Positions 36,078 to 44,657 of a DNA stretch of 64,000 nt are shown here, piece after piece. A program made the translations under genes and the position numbers. The stretch comes from Paenibacillus massiliensis subsp. panacisoli DSM 21345 (GTDB taxonomy: Bacteria; Bacillota; Bacilli; Paenibacillales; Paenibacillaceae). The stretch lies in assembly GCF_000426545.1 (NCBI RefSeq), contig NZ_AUFO01000021.1:1-64000 (forward strand), read 5' to 3'. The notes under the pieces are model-generated. The model searched no databases, had not been told where the DNA came from, and was given only the letters and a program-made list of their open reading frames with translations. Numbering within the stretch: position 1 is the first letter of the stretch; each line of letters opens with the position of its first letter.

Positions 36078-36227
36078 ATGGCTAAGGTAACTACAGGGGC
36101 AGTTGTTCAGGAGAAGCCCCGTACGCGCGAGGATATGATCCAGGAATGGAAGCGGAAGATTGCTAATGGAGAGTATCCGTACATTGTTGTAACGGAAGCT
36201 ACGAACACAGCCAGACAAGAGTCTTAA
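36078..36227 (+). CDS. 49-residue small protein closing the island
   Basis: ATG preceded by AGGAG and GAGG, 23 nt after the second spike stop. The product, beginning MAKVTTGAVVQEKPRTREDM, is charged and soluble, with IQEWKRKIANGEYPYIVV in the middle. No family recognised. Its tight coupling to the spike gene suggests an accessory role. The rest of the gap to 36404 contains only AT-rich DNA and a hairpin. Confidence 0.6.
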   Translation: MAKVTTGAVVQEKPRTREDMIQEWKRKIANGEYPYIVVTEATNTARQES

Positions 36228-36334
36228 CATTTTCATTATGCTTTATTCATTGATAATGCTTTATTTATTGATCCAAAAAAAAATGGAAAAGCAAAAGAAA
36301 AGTGTAAGAGAATAGGGTACAAGAACGGATAAGA

Positions 36335-36385
36335 GAAGAGAGCTGCCTTCAATCATCTATGTGATGATTGAAGGCAGCTCTCTTC
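36335..36385. terminator. 23-bp perfect hairpin between convergent units
   Basis: Arms 36335-36357 and 36363-36385 are perfectly complementary, loop TATGT. It lies between the end of the spike island and the convergent siderophore-binding gene and probably ends both transcripts, although neither strand has a long T run. Confidence 0.7.
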
Positions 36386-36403
36386 GGCTATAGCCCAAGT
36401 TGT

Positions 36404-37387
36404 TTATTCCATCTTCTCGTTTACCAGCTTAATGAGCTCATCAACAGCTTCTTCGACCAGATAGGGACCGTAGTTCCACTTGTTACGACTGACATTAATA
36501 ATGCGATCATTCTTCACAGCGGGGATCGTCTGATAGAGCGGTTGCTCGAACAGATCCAGCATGGCTGGTAATTCATCATCATTCATCTGCGTGAAGAAGT
36601 AATCACTGTTGCTGCCAGCCAGCTCCTCCATTGATAGAGCATCGCCGCCATCAGCATATTGCTCGAACTGCGAAGGCATCTGGAAGCCGAAGTCCTCATA
36701 GACGAGCTTGCCAAGTGTGCCTCCTTTACCGCCAAGCAGGAATTCACCCTTGTACAGAATAAAGGTGATTGCTGTCGCCCCTTCTGGCAGGTTGACTTTG
36801 ATATTGTCTCGGATGCCCTGCAGCTTGGCCTCGAATTTGGTGATCCAGGCGTCCGCTTCAGCCTTGCGGTTCATGACCTCGCCTATGTCTCCAAGAATGT
36901 TGATTACATCGGGATCACCGCCCCAGGATACAGCGACGGTAGGGGCTATGACCTGATACTTATCATACGTAGCCTGATCAAAGTATTCGGGTAAAATAAT
37001 GATGTCTGGCTCTAGTGCCGAGATGGCTTCCAGGTTACCAAGTCCCTCTCCAATGCTCTCTACACCAGCCATATCCTCAGGATACAAGTCCAATACTACT
37101 TGGTCTACACCAACGGGCTTAAGACCCAGCGGTAGCAGATAGCCACCATAGGTAATCACCACAGCTCGTTTGGGCTCTACAGGAATCTCTATTTCCCGAT
37201 TCAAGGCATCCTTGTAGACTCTGGTCGATTGTGCAGCAGTATCCGTAGCACCAGCATCACCCGTCTGCGCAGCATTTCCCTGCGACTGCTGTGCTTGTGG
37301 CTCGGTAGCCCCACAGGCCGCCAAAATCAGGGATAGACTAAAGAGTAGCAGCATTGCTGCAAAGGTCGGCTTAAGACCTGATTTCAT
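36404..37387 (-). CDS. Iron-siderophore ABC transporter substrate-binding lipoprotein
   Basis: 327 residues from the ATG at 37387 (TGGAG 10 nt upstream). Lipoprotein signal with lipobox LAAC, a Gln/Ala/Thr-rich spacer, then a class III binding protein: RVYKDALNREIEIP, RAVVITYGGYLLPLGLKPVG, LEPDIIILPEYFD, FILYKGEFLLGGKGGTLGK, VSRNKWNYGPYLVEEAVDEL. It would capture Fe(III)-siderophores outside the membrane for an importer encoded elsewhere. The Fur box and promoter just upstream support independent, iron-repressed expression, although the frame is continuous with the AraC part. Confidence 0.82.
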   Translation of the reverse strand: MKSGLKPTFAAMLLLFSLSLILAACGATEPQAQQSQGNAAQTGDAGATDTAAQSTRVYKDALNREIEIPVEPKRAVVITYGGYLLPLGLKPVGVDQVVLDLYPEDMAGVESIGEGLGNLEAISALEPDIIILPEYFDQATYDKYQVIAPTVAVSWGGDPDVINILGDIGEVMNRKAEADAWITKFEAKLQGIRDNIKVNLPEGATAITFILYKGEFLLGGKGGTLGKLVYEDFGFQMPSQFEQYADGGDALSMEELAGSNSDYFFTQMNDDELPAMLDLFEQPLYQTIPAVKNDRIINVSRNKWNYGPYLVEEAVDELIKLVNEKME

Positions 37388-38335
37388 GTCATTCACACTC
37401 CATGCTCCGTATTGAGAATCATTATCACTTATAACACTATAGCGTTCTGATTCGATCGAAGCAATGAACGATTTGAACCTCATTTCAGGACGAATTGAAC
37501 CTTGCAGAGACAACTGCTTCATTTTGAACTGAGCAGGAGTGACCTCATTCATCTTTTTAAATAGACGACTGAAGTAATACATATCCTTATAGCCGACACG
37601 ATCAGCCACATCCCGGATGGGGAGGTCACTGTGAGTAAGCCAATGCTTGGCCTTCTGAATGCGAGTACGTGCAAGATACTCCATGGGACTGCAGCCGTAT
37701 TTGCGCTTGAACACTCGTGCCACGTAATGTGTACTATAATGCATCGCTTGAGACAACTGGTCCATGGACAGCTGTTGCTGGTAATTGTGCTGAATAAATT
37801 GGGCCACCTGCACGGCCAGGTCAGGCTTCTGGGCAGGGAGTGGAGATAGCTCTCGTTGATGATAAAGCTCGTAAATATATTGATACAGCAGCCCTTTCAT
37901 TTGTAATTTATCCAGCTCCCGTCCATTCCTCCAGCATTCGAGCATACGTTCCAGCAAAGGAAGAAGACGTAGGGGATGGCCAGCTGTGAAAGCATATATT
38001 TCAGAGAAAGGCTCCGACTGAGCTGCACTGCTCTCCTGAAGCTGATTGGGATCGGGCAACGACTTATACATAATCATGTAATAATCCAATGGTTCAGTTA
38101 AACACTGGATGCTCAGTGATTCTCCCTTGCCAGCGTGGATCGCATGATGATGAACTTGGTGAATCTCCAGACCGCTCAAGGAAATGAATCCTTTCCCTTG
38201 ATTCACATAGATGAAGGAGCTCGCAGGTAACCGATAGGAACGAAGCTCTTCGTCTTTTTTCATCCGGATATGACGGATATCCAGCAGTATGAGCGGCGTC
38301 TCGTTCCAGATTTGAATTTGTTTAGACCATTTCAC
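36404..38335 (-). CDS. AraC-family regulator read in frame into a siderophore-binding lipoprotein
   Basis: 643 codons without a stop, from a GTG at 38335 (RBS GAGGTGTAGGA). Residues ~1-170 are an AraC sensory arm; ~180-280 hold two helix-turn-helix units (LSMDQLSQAMHYSTHYVARV and IRDVADRVGYKDMYYFSRLF). Residues 317-643 are a complete FeuA-like binding protein with its own lipoprotein signal. B. subtilis Btr is a known AraC plus siderophore-binding-domain fusion that activates feuABC, but there the second half is cytosolic and has no signal. Here a promoter, Fur box and start codon lie inside the junction, so this may be two genes whose separating stop was lost, or a true membrane-spanning regulator. 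Confidence 0.7.
   Translation of the reverse strand: MKWSKQIQIWNETPLILLDIRHIRMKKDEELRSYRLPASSFIYVNQGKGFISLSGLEIHQVHHHAIHAGKGESLSIQCLTEPLDYYMIMYKSLPDPNQLQESSAAQSEPFSEIYAFTAGHPLRLLPLLERMLECWRNGRELDKLQMKGLLYQYIYELYHQRELSPLPAQKPDLAVQVAQFIQHNYQQQLSMDQLSQAMHYSTHYVARVFKRKYGCSPMEYLARTRIQKAKHWLTHSDLPIRDVADRVGYKDMYYFSRLFKKMNEVTPAQFKMKQLSLQGSIRPEMRFKSFIASIESERYSVISDNDSQYGAWSVNDMKSGLKPTFAAMLLLFSLSLILAACGATEPQAQQSQGNAAQTGDAGATDTAAQSTRVYKDALNREIEIPVEPKRAVVITYGGYLLPLGLKPVGVDQVVLDLYPEDMAGVESIGEGLGNLEAISALEPDIIILPEYFDQATYDKYQVIAPTVAVSWGGDPDVINILGDIGEVMNRKAEADAWITKFEAKLQGIRDNIKVNLPEGATAITFILYKGEFLLGGKGGTLGKLVYEDFGFQMPSQFEQYADGGDALSMEELAGSNSDYFFTQMNDDELPAMLDLFEQPLYQTIPAVKNDRIINVSRNKWNYGPYLVEEAVDELIKLVNEKME
37413..37464 (-). 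promoter_or_regulatory. Promoter plus Fur box inside the AraC-SBP reading frame
   Basis: On the minus strand: TTGCTT (37464-37459), 17-base spacer, TATAGT (37441-37436), then TGATAATGATTCTCA (37427-37413), one mismatch from the 7-1-7 Fur consensus TGATAATnATTATCA. It ends 26 nt before the lipoprotein start. Confidence 0.7.
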
Positions 38336-38516
38336 GACATCCTACACCTCAAGTTGCTTGACATGAATGTAATTATAATAAGCATTTGGCATAAACCCAA
38401 TGAATGTGCCCTGCCTATAAAAAAGCTTATGTATGGTCTATTTTATAGTATATTTAACAGAAGTGAACTAGATAGGATAGAATGTCTATTCTATTTTCAG
38501 AAAGGATTGAATGTAC

Positions 38517-39452
38517 ATGACTCAATATACAGTGAACCGGAATCGTCATCATGGGTGTCTGGTCGGTCTAGCGGTAGGGGATGCACTAGGCACCACTGTG
38601 GAGTTCAGCAGCCCCGGCACTTTTACGCCTGTGAAGGATATGGTTGGTGGAGGCGTGTTTGACCTGAAGCCAGGTCAGTGGACAGATGATACCTCCATGG
38701 CCCTATGTCTGGGGGAAAGCCTGGTCAGATGCGGTGGCTTCGATGCAGGGGACCAGATGCGCAGATATGTGAATTGGTACAGGACCGGTTATCTGAGCAG
38801 CACTGGAATTTGTTTTGATATCGGAAATGCGACTCGTACTGCGCTGGAGCGCTTCGAGCATACTGGCGAGGCGTATAGTGGTCTGACAGACCCTATGACA
38901 GCTGGGAATGGCTCTATTATGCGGTTGGCACCGGTGGTCATGGCTTATGCCCATCAGCCTGTGCAGGCCATACGCTATGCCGAGCAGAGCTCGTTAACGA
39001 CACACGGTGCGGTCGAAAGTGTACAAGCGTGCGCCGTGCTGGCTGCGATGCTGGTGTCCGCTATGCAGGGAGCAGACAAACAGATGATGCTAGCGTCCAC
39101 GACATGGCAAGACTGGCTTGGGGAGAAGGAGCTGTCTCCCGGACTGCAGGAGGTCATTGATGGTTCGTATAAGCACAGGGAGCCGCCAGAGATCAAAGGG
39201 ACCGGATATGTCATTCGCTCGCTGGAGGCTGCTTTGTGGGCATTTGATCGTACAAGCTCATTTGCGGAAGGGGCACTACTCGCTGTGAATCTCGGAGATG
39301 ATGCGGACACGACCGGAGCAGTGTATGGTCAACTGGCTGGCGCTTACTACGGTTATGATCAGATCCCGGAGCACTGGCTTGCACGGCTTGCTATGAAGGA
39401 TGAGCTACAGGAGCTTACAGACAGGCTGTGGGGCATGCTTGGCCAAGAGTAG
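38517..39452 (+). CDS. ADP-ribosylglycohydrolase (DraG/ARH) family protein
   Basis: 311 residues from the ATG at 38517 (AAAGGA 10 nt upstream; ATG 38511 also possible). Di-metal ARH site: GLAVGDALGTTVEF, GQWTDDTSMAL, and C-terminal NLGDDADTTGAVYGQLAGA. Such enzymes remove ADP-ribose from Arg or other acceptors on proteins, DNA or small molecules. Cytoplasmic. Divergent from the AraC regulator with a 180-bp shared region; no ADP-ribosyltransferase gene in the window. Confidence 0.9.
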   Translation: MTQYTVNRNRHHGCLVGLAVGDALGTTVEFSSPGTFTPVKDMVGGGVFDLKPGQWTDDTSMALCLGESLVRCGGFDAGDQMRRYVNWYRTGYLSSTGICFDIGNATRTALERFEHTGEAYSGLTDPMTAGNGSIMRLAPVVMAYAHQPVQAIRYAEQSSLTTHGAVESVQACAVLAAMLVSAMQGADKQMMLASTTWQDWLGEKELSPGLQEVIDGSYKHREPPEIKGTGYVIRSLEAALWAFDRTSSFAEGALLAVNLGDDADTTGAVYGQLAGAYYGYDQIPEHWLARLAMKDELQELTDRLWGMLGQE

Positions 39453-39526
39453 TTAGAAGGCTAGTAGATACTTGCCAATGTAGCAAGTCTATAGCTGAAA
39501 ATGTTCAGGAATTCCGACTGTGTCTC

Positions 39527-40864
39527 TCAATGGTCGGACACGGACTGCGCTAAAGACACTGCAGCCTTACTATGCCATACGGCGATGCCGAAGGAGACAA
39601 GAGCGACGATCAAAAGGATGCCATACACATAGCTGTAGGCCTCTGCAGATGGCAGATAGCTCTTGCTGTGTAGCAGCAGACCACAGAAGGCTACAGACAT
39701 TGAGCCGCCGAAAAATTGAATCAGCTGCAATAAGCCCATTCCGGAGCCCACCAACTCCCGAGGCAGCAGCCGGGCAGCTTCATTATTGACGGAAGCCATC
39801 GTGGCTGAGAACGCAGGAGAGAAGATGAGATACCCTAGGGTCACGATCAGCGCCGAAGCATGAATTTCCAGCATGAACAACAGCAGGACAGCGCTTAGCA
39901 GCACATGTCCGACAAGTAGGAAGCGCATGCCTCCACGACTATCAATCCAGCGGCCAACGAAGCGGGCACAGCCAGCAGATAGCAATGCACCAGGAGCAAT
40001 CAGCAGTCCGATCATGAGTGAGCTGCGGTGGAAGACGTTGGCTAGCACTAAGGGCATCAGGAACAGGTTGCCCAGATTCAGAATCAGGATACCGAAGCCG
40101 ATGAGTAGCAGTCTTGTATAGCCAGGCACCGCAAAGAGCCGGGGATGAATAAACGTATTATTCGCCCGACGTATATATATAGCGTGCACGATAAGCGACA
40201 CGACTCCGACGCTTAACCACAGCAGGGATTGCGTTGTAATGGCTACGAGCAGCGAGGCAGCATTGATGACAGTCAGCATGGCGCCAATAACATCGAATGA
40301 GCTGCCAGCGGAGGACTTTTCCCGAGGCAAAAAGTACAAGAGCACAGGCAGAGCAGCAAGAACAAGCACAGTAACCGCGAATAGCCCGTTCCAGCCCCAA
40401 TATTCGCTAATCAGACCTCCGACGATCGGTCCCAGGCCGAAAGCCATGGCTCCAGCTGATGAGATCATGGCGATGGCAGCACCTCTACGCTGGGCTGGCA
40501 CATATCGACTGGCGATGACTAGCCCCAGCCCCGCCATCACTCCGGCACCAGCGGATTGCAAAATGCGGGTAGCTAGCAATAAGGCGAAGGAATGCGCAAA
40601 TAATCCAAGCACAGAGGCTAATCCCAAGGTCAGCAGACCTGTTGCGACCAGCTTGCGCAGTGGGAAGCGATCAGTCAAGCGACTATATATTACTGTGGAG
40701 AGGGCATAACCGATCGAGTAGCTGGAAATGACCCAGGCACCGAGATCAGCCGTAATATCAAGATCCTTTATAATGGCAGGCAAGGATACGTTGAACATCG
40801 TTGTATTCATGACGACAATGAACAGACAGCAGGTCCAGAGGGGCATTACGATTTTGTCTTTCAT
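39527..40864 (-). CDS. MFS drug transporter (DHA-type)
   Basis: 445 residues, 12-14 hydrophobic segments. Motif A as SRLTDRFPLRKLV, motif B-like TRILQSAGAGVM, and motif C-like GAMAFGLGPIVGGLISE support a proton-coupled drug antiporter. The TM1 sequence NTTMFNVSLPAI is like TetL/TetK-type exporters. RBS AGGAATGG. Single gene. Confidence 0.85.
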   Translation of the reverse strand: MKDKIVMPLWTCCLFIVVMNTTMFNVSLPAIIKDLDITADLGAWVISSYSIGYALSTVIYSRLTDRFPLRKLVATGLLTLGLASVLGLFAHSFALLLATRILQSAGAGVMAGLGLVIASRYVPAQRRGAAIAMISSAGAMAFGLGPIVGGLISEYWGWNGLFAVTVLVLAALPVLLYFLPREKSSAGSSFDVIGAMLTVINAASLLVAITTQSLLWLSVGVVSLIVHAIYIRRANNTFIHPRLFAVPGYTRLLLIGFGILILNLGNLFLMPLVLANVFHRSSLMIGLLIAPGALLSAGCARFVGRWIDSRGGMRFLLVGHVLLSAVLLLFMLEIHASALIVTLGYLIFSPAFSATMASVNNEAARLLPRELVGSGMGLLQLIQFFGGSMSVAFCGLLLHSKSYLPSAEAYSYVYGILLIVALVSFGIAVWHSKAAVSLAQSVSDH

Positions 40865-41022
40865 ACTACCATTCCTATCTATTGAAAATGACGTGAATTA
40901 CGAATTTCATACTATTTAAATTGTACTCCTTAAAAATTGATATAGCAATATTGCCATATCATTATCCAATACTTTGCATGAATTATGCAGTGAGAAACAC
41001 TGATAAGTCATATTATCATATG

Positions 41023-41048
41023 TAGAGCAAGCCCCCAATAACCGATAT
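41023..41048 (+). promoter_or_regulatory. Sigma-D-like promoter of the second chemoreceptor gene
   Basis: TAGA (41023-41026), 14-base spacer, ACCGATAT (41041-41048), close to the motility consensus TAAA-N14/16-GCCGATAT. It ends 47 nt before the start codon. Fits a chemotaxis gene. Confidence 0.45.
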
Positions 41049-41095
41049 ATAACAAGATAGGTTATTTCATTTACAGATAAATGGGGGAATTGGAA

Positions 41096-42868
41096 ATGGA
41101 AACAGGAAGCACGAATGAAGCCAGTAGCTCCAAGGCAAGGTTGGATATCAGGATCAGCACGGCAATGTTGATGATGGTCATTATTGGCCTGGTTGGTTTG
41201 TTAACGTTAACATTTGTAGGCTTATCAGGAATGAATGAGATGAAAAAGGATTCGGGCACGCTCTACAATGACCGTTTTCAGCACCAGACAGTGATTCTTC
41301 AGCTCAAGGCAGACTTCTACAATATGAGAGCTAACTATACGAAGGTTCTCGACAATCCGCAATATACGGATAAACAGTACGAGCAGGTGCAGAAGGGCAA
41401 GGGCAGTGTAAGCAATAACCTGAACAGCTTCGGGCAAATGAATCTGGACAACGAAGAGCAGGGGATGTATGGCCGATTGCAGGCTGCAATAGATACATAC
41501 TATCAGGATATTGAAGGGATTATGGCAGTCAAGAAGGATACGGGAACCTATGATAATGAGGAACGCGGACGCATTAACTCGTCCAGTACAGCGATAGTTG
41601 AACAGATTACGAAAATGTCCGATTACAACAACGAGCAATCAGCGCTGCTGTATGGGGAGGCTCAGGAAGAAATAACGAAGAACAGGAGCCTGCTCGTTGC
41701 AGTCATGACGGGGGTTGTGCTCCTGCTCGCTGCGATTTCCTTCCTGGTCATTCGTAGAACCAAGCATCAGATGAAGATGATTACCGAATACTGTGGTCAG
41801 ATTATTCAAAAAGACATGACAGCCTCACTCGATCCCCGACTACTTCAGGGGAACAACGAGATTGCCGTCATTTCTCGTGCTATTAAGGAGATGACAAGCA
41901 ATACAACCGGCGTCATTACTGGTATTGTACGTGAGTCTCGTCATATTAGTGGGCTCAGTGATCAGACGAATCATAATATTGCTGCGCTCAATGAACAGAT
42001 TCGTGATGTCTCGGCTACGGTAGAGCAGCTATCCGCCACGATGCAGGAGACCAGTGCTTATGCCCAAAATATGAATGACTCTGCAGAGCAAGTAAAAAGC
42101 GCCATCGAGTCCATCGCCAGCCGCTCTCATGAGAGCACAGAGACGGCACAGAGCACAAGTCGGAGGGCCGAGGCATTGCAGCGTGAAGCCGGTGAATCCA
42201 GCCAGCAAGCAAAAGAAGTGTACCAGACGGCGAGCCAGAAAATGGCCGAAGCTCTTCAGCAGGCTAAGGCCGTCGAACAGATTCGTATGCTCTCGCAGTC
42301 AATTCTGGAGATTACTGCACAGACGAATCTGCTTGCCTTGAATGCATCTATTGAGGCATCTCGCGCAGGAGAGGCAGGTCGAGGCTTTGCCGTCGTTGCG
42401 AATGAGATTCGCAAGCTTGCTGATAGCTCCAGACACGCAGTGGACCAGATCCAGAGCGTTACACATGAGGTTGTGCAATCGGTGGAGTACTTGTCCACTA
42501 GCGCTGAGGAGCTACTGGAATTCATGAAGCATCAGGTAGGACGGGATTACCAGCTGCTCGAGGACACGGCTGGCCAATATCTCCGGGATACGGTGGAGTA
42601 TACCCATACTGTACAGGAGCTTAATCTTACCTCCCAGCAGGTCCGGGATACAGTAGAGTCCATGGTGAGAGCCATTCATGAAATTGCAACAGCCAGCGAG
42701 CAATCTGCAGTATCTACTCAGCATATCGCCGAAAATATGGTAGTATCAAGCGAGAAGTCCTCCCAGGTTACTGAGCAGTCTGATCAGGTGAAGAACAGTG
42801 CGGTACAGCTCAATTCATTGATCGCAGACTACAAGATTCATGGTGAGGGTGATCGTACTATTGAATAG
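41096..42868 (+). CDS. Methyl-accepting chemotaxis protein
   Basis: 590 residues from the ATG at 41096 (GGGGG 8 nt upstream; ATG 41081 overlaps that site). TM1 ~22-46, 4-helix-bundle sensor ~46-200, TM2 ~200-222, short HAMP, then a signalling domain with tip [20 protein letters not shown]. The signalling part is interrupted by [20 protein letters not shown], a region often seen in Paenibacillus/Bacillus receptors of this type. Ligand unknown. Two genes of separate function follow. Confidence 0.92.
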   Translation: METGSTNEASSSKARLDIRISTAMLMMVIIGLVGLLTLTFVGLSGMNEMKKDSGTLYNDRFQHQTVILQLKADFYNMRANYTKVLDNPQYTDKQYEQVQKGKGSVSNNLNSFGQMNLDNEEQGMYGRLQAAIDTYYQDIEGIMAVKKDTGTYDNEERGRINSSSTAIVEQITKMSDYNNEQSALLYGEAQEEITKNRSLLVAVMTGVVLLLAAISFLVIRRTKHQMKMITEYCGQIIQKDMTASLDPRLLQGNNEIAVISRAIKEMTSNTTGVITGIVRESRHISGLSDQTNHNIAALNEQIRDVSATVEQLSATMQETSAYAQNMNDSAEQVKSAIESIASRSHESTETAQSTSRRAEALQREAGESSQQAKEVYQTASQKMAEALQQAKAVEQIRMLSQSILEITAQTNLLALNASIEASRAGEAGRGFAVVANEIRKLADSSRHAVDQIQSVTHEVVQSVEYLSTSAEELLEFMKHQVGRDYQLLEDTAGQYLRDTVEYTHTVQELNLTSQQVRDTVESMVRAIHEIATASEQSAVSTQHIAENMVVSSEKSSQVTEQSDQVKNSAVQLNSLIADYKIHGEGDRTIE

Positions 42869-42907
42869 CTACACCCGAATTAAATATGACGTAAAGGAGA
42901 TCTATGA

Positions 42908-43678
42908 TTGAAGGCTACGTATGTTGATTATCTGAAATACAACCTTTTATTGCGAACACTACCGTTAATTATTTTGGTTACCTTGTATTTCATTATGCTG
43001 AAGGACAATTTTGCCCGAATATTCGATATGTTTGTCCTGATTCTGGAGGTAGAGGACGAATTGCCTTCGGCAATGGATTGGACACCGCTGGGAGATTTGT
43101 TACTGGTGTTCCTCATGGCTATTTTGTTCGGTATCGTGTGGACCTTTTTGCGGTCGGGACTTTACTTTATGCCTTCTCTAGCCGTTCAGGGGGACATGAA
43201 GCTCTCGTCGATTATGCGTGTAGGGACACGGAAGTTCCTGTGGGTATATGTACTTGTGATGATTGGTGGTGCCAGTGGGGGGACTGTATTAAATCTTCTG
43301 GCTCAAGTGGCGCTTTGGATTCCTATCCTGGGATGGATCATTTATGCTGTTGTCTCGGCTTACTGTATGGCGCTGGTTGAAGTCATCTCTTATTATTATT
43401 TGTCGTACAATCTGCTTCACGGCCATGCTACACTGGCCAGACCTGGTGATCGATTGCAGGAGGTGCTAGGTACAAAGGCTAACCGTAATGTGTATGTGTT
43501 GGCCCTGGCGCTTGCGGGATCGTCTCTGGTCTTACTCAATATATTAGTGGTACCCATTATTCAGATGAAGATTGCAGAGATGATCAGTCGTAACCAGACG
43601 AATGATTCAGATGCGCCCGCTCTAGGAGGGCCGACTCCAATGTCAGCCAATGGAAGTGGAATACACTGGAAGAAGTAG
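42908..43678 (+). CDS. Integral membrane protein of unknown function
   Basis: 256 residues from a TTG start with AAAGGAG 8 nt upstream. Five or six hydrophobic segments, a loop PSAMDWTPLGD after TM1 and a polar C-terminal tail (TNDSDAPALGGPTPMSANG). The pattern recalls YesL/DUF975-like membrane proteins, but I cannot assign a family. Same strand as the chemoreceptor, 39 nt after it. Confidence 0.65.
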   Translation: MKATYVDYLKYNLLLRTLPLIILVTLYFIMLKDNFARIFDMFVLILEVEDELPSAMDWTPLGDLLLVFLMAILFGIVWTFLRSGLYFMPSLAVQGDMKLSSIMRVGTRKFLWVYVLVMIGGASGGTVLNLLAQVALWIPILGWIIYAVVSAYCMALVEVISYYYLSYNLLHGHATLARPGDRLQEVLGTKANRNVYVLALALAGSSLVLLNILVVPIIQMKIAEMISRNQTNDSDAPALGGPTPMSANGSGIHWKK

Positions 43679-43734
43679 CTGAATTGCCATAAGGCATAAC
43701 AGATACAGCTGTATATGAGGGAAGGATTGGCAAG

Positions 43735-44487
43735 ATGAGAATCATAATATCGCCCGCCAAAAAGATGAAGGTAGATACGGATAACATGGCTTACCGCGGG
43801 TTGCCTCGATTTATGGAGGAGTCAGAGCACCTACTAGATTTGCTTCAAAAACTTACGTACGATGAACTCAAAACGTTGTGGAAGTGCAACGATGCTATCG
43901 CTGCGCTGAATGTCGAGCGGATCCAGCATATGAATTTGAAGGGTAATTTGACGCCGGCTATCTACTCCTATGAGGGCATCCAGTATCAGTACATGGCGCC
44001 GGGCGTTTTTGAAAATGAAGAGCTGGATTACCTTCAGCGACATTTGCGGATTTTATCCGGGTTTTATGGGATGTTGAGTCCTTTTGACGGGGTGACTCCG
44101 TACCGGTTGGAGATGCAGGCAAGGCTCGGAGGCCCCGACTTCAGCTCTCTCTACCAATTTTGGGGCAGAAAGCTCGCAGATCGGCTTCTCTCCGAAAGTA
44201 GCTGCGTTCTGAATTTGGCTTCCAAGGAGTATAGCAAATGCATTTCTCCTTTTTTGAGCAAAGAGGATCGGTTTATCACATGTATTTTTGGGCAGCAGAT
44301 AGACGGAAAGGTTATTGAGAAGGGAACTCAGGTCAAGATGGCCAGGGGAGAAATGGTACGTTTTATGGCGGAACGGCAGATTGTAGCCGTGGAGGGCATT
44401 CGAAGCTTTGACCGGTTAAACTATGGTTTTTCAGAGGAACTGTCCGACGAGCGCACTTATGTTTTCATACAGACACTTGAAAAATGA
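43735..44487 (+). CDS. yaaA: Peroxide stress protein YaaA (DUF328)
   Basis: 250 residues. Landmarks: MRIIISPAKKMK at the N-terminus, IYSYEGIQYQYMAPGVF, LRILSGFYGMLSPFDGVTPYRLEM, NLASKEYSKC. In E. coli YaaA lowers free iron during H2O2 stress; some members bind DNA. Length and motifs are normal. RBS GGAAGGA. Ends in its own terminator. Confidence 0.95.
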   Translation: MRIIISPAKKMKVDTDNMAYRGLPRFMEESEHLLDLLQKLTYDELKTLWKCNDAIAALNVERIQHMNLKGNLTPAIYSYEGIQYQYMAPGVFENEELDYLQRHLRILSGFYGMLSPFDGVTPYRLEMQARLGGPDFSSLYQFWGRKLADRLLSESSCVLNLASKEYSKCISPFLSKEDRFITCIFGQQIDGKVIEKGTQVKMARGEMVRFMAERQIVAVEGIRSFDRLNYGFSEELSDERTYVFIQTLEK

Positions 44488-44540
44488 GGCGGAAAACTGG
44501 TCTGCCCAATTCAGTAGATCTTGCACCATAGTTGGATTTT

Positions 44541-44568
44541 GGGGGACAGTACACCTGTCCCCTTTTTG
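44541..44568 (+). terminator. Intrinsic terminator after yaaA
   Basis: GGGGACAG (44542-44549) pairs with CTGTCCCC (44555-44562), loop TACAC, followed by five T residues. Confidence 0.85.
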
Positions 44569-44657
44569 TATGCGATCCAAAGAAGGCATTACAAAGCCTA
44601 CCTTGGAGAGATTCTATACCTTTGATTGTGGAGATAGGTGCCAGCCACGGGTGAGGA

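Noticed and set aside
25334..36227. Interpretation of the island as an ordinary prophage tail module
   Set aside because: No capsid, portal, terminase, tape measure, tube or holin genes; DUF4280 plus lipoprotein and repeat-domain effectors do not fit a tail operon.
36335..36385. 23-bp perfect inverted repeat as an insertion-sequence end or attachment site
   Set aside because: No transposase, integrase or second copy; position between convergent genes fits a terminator.
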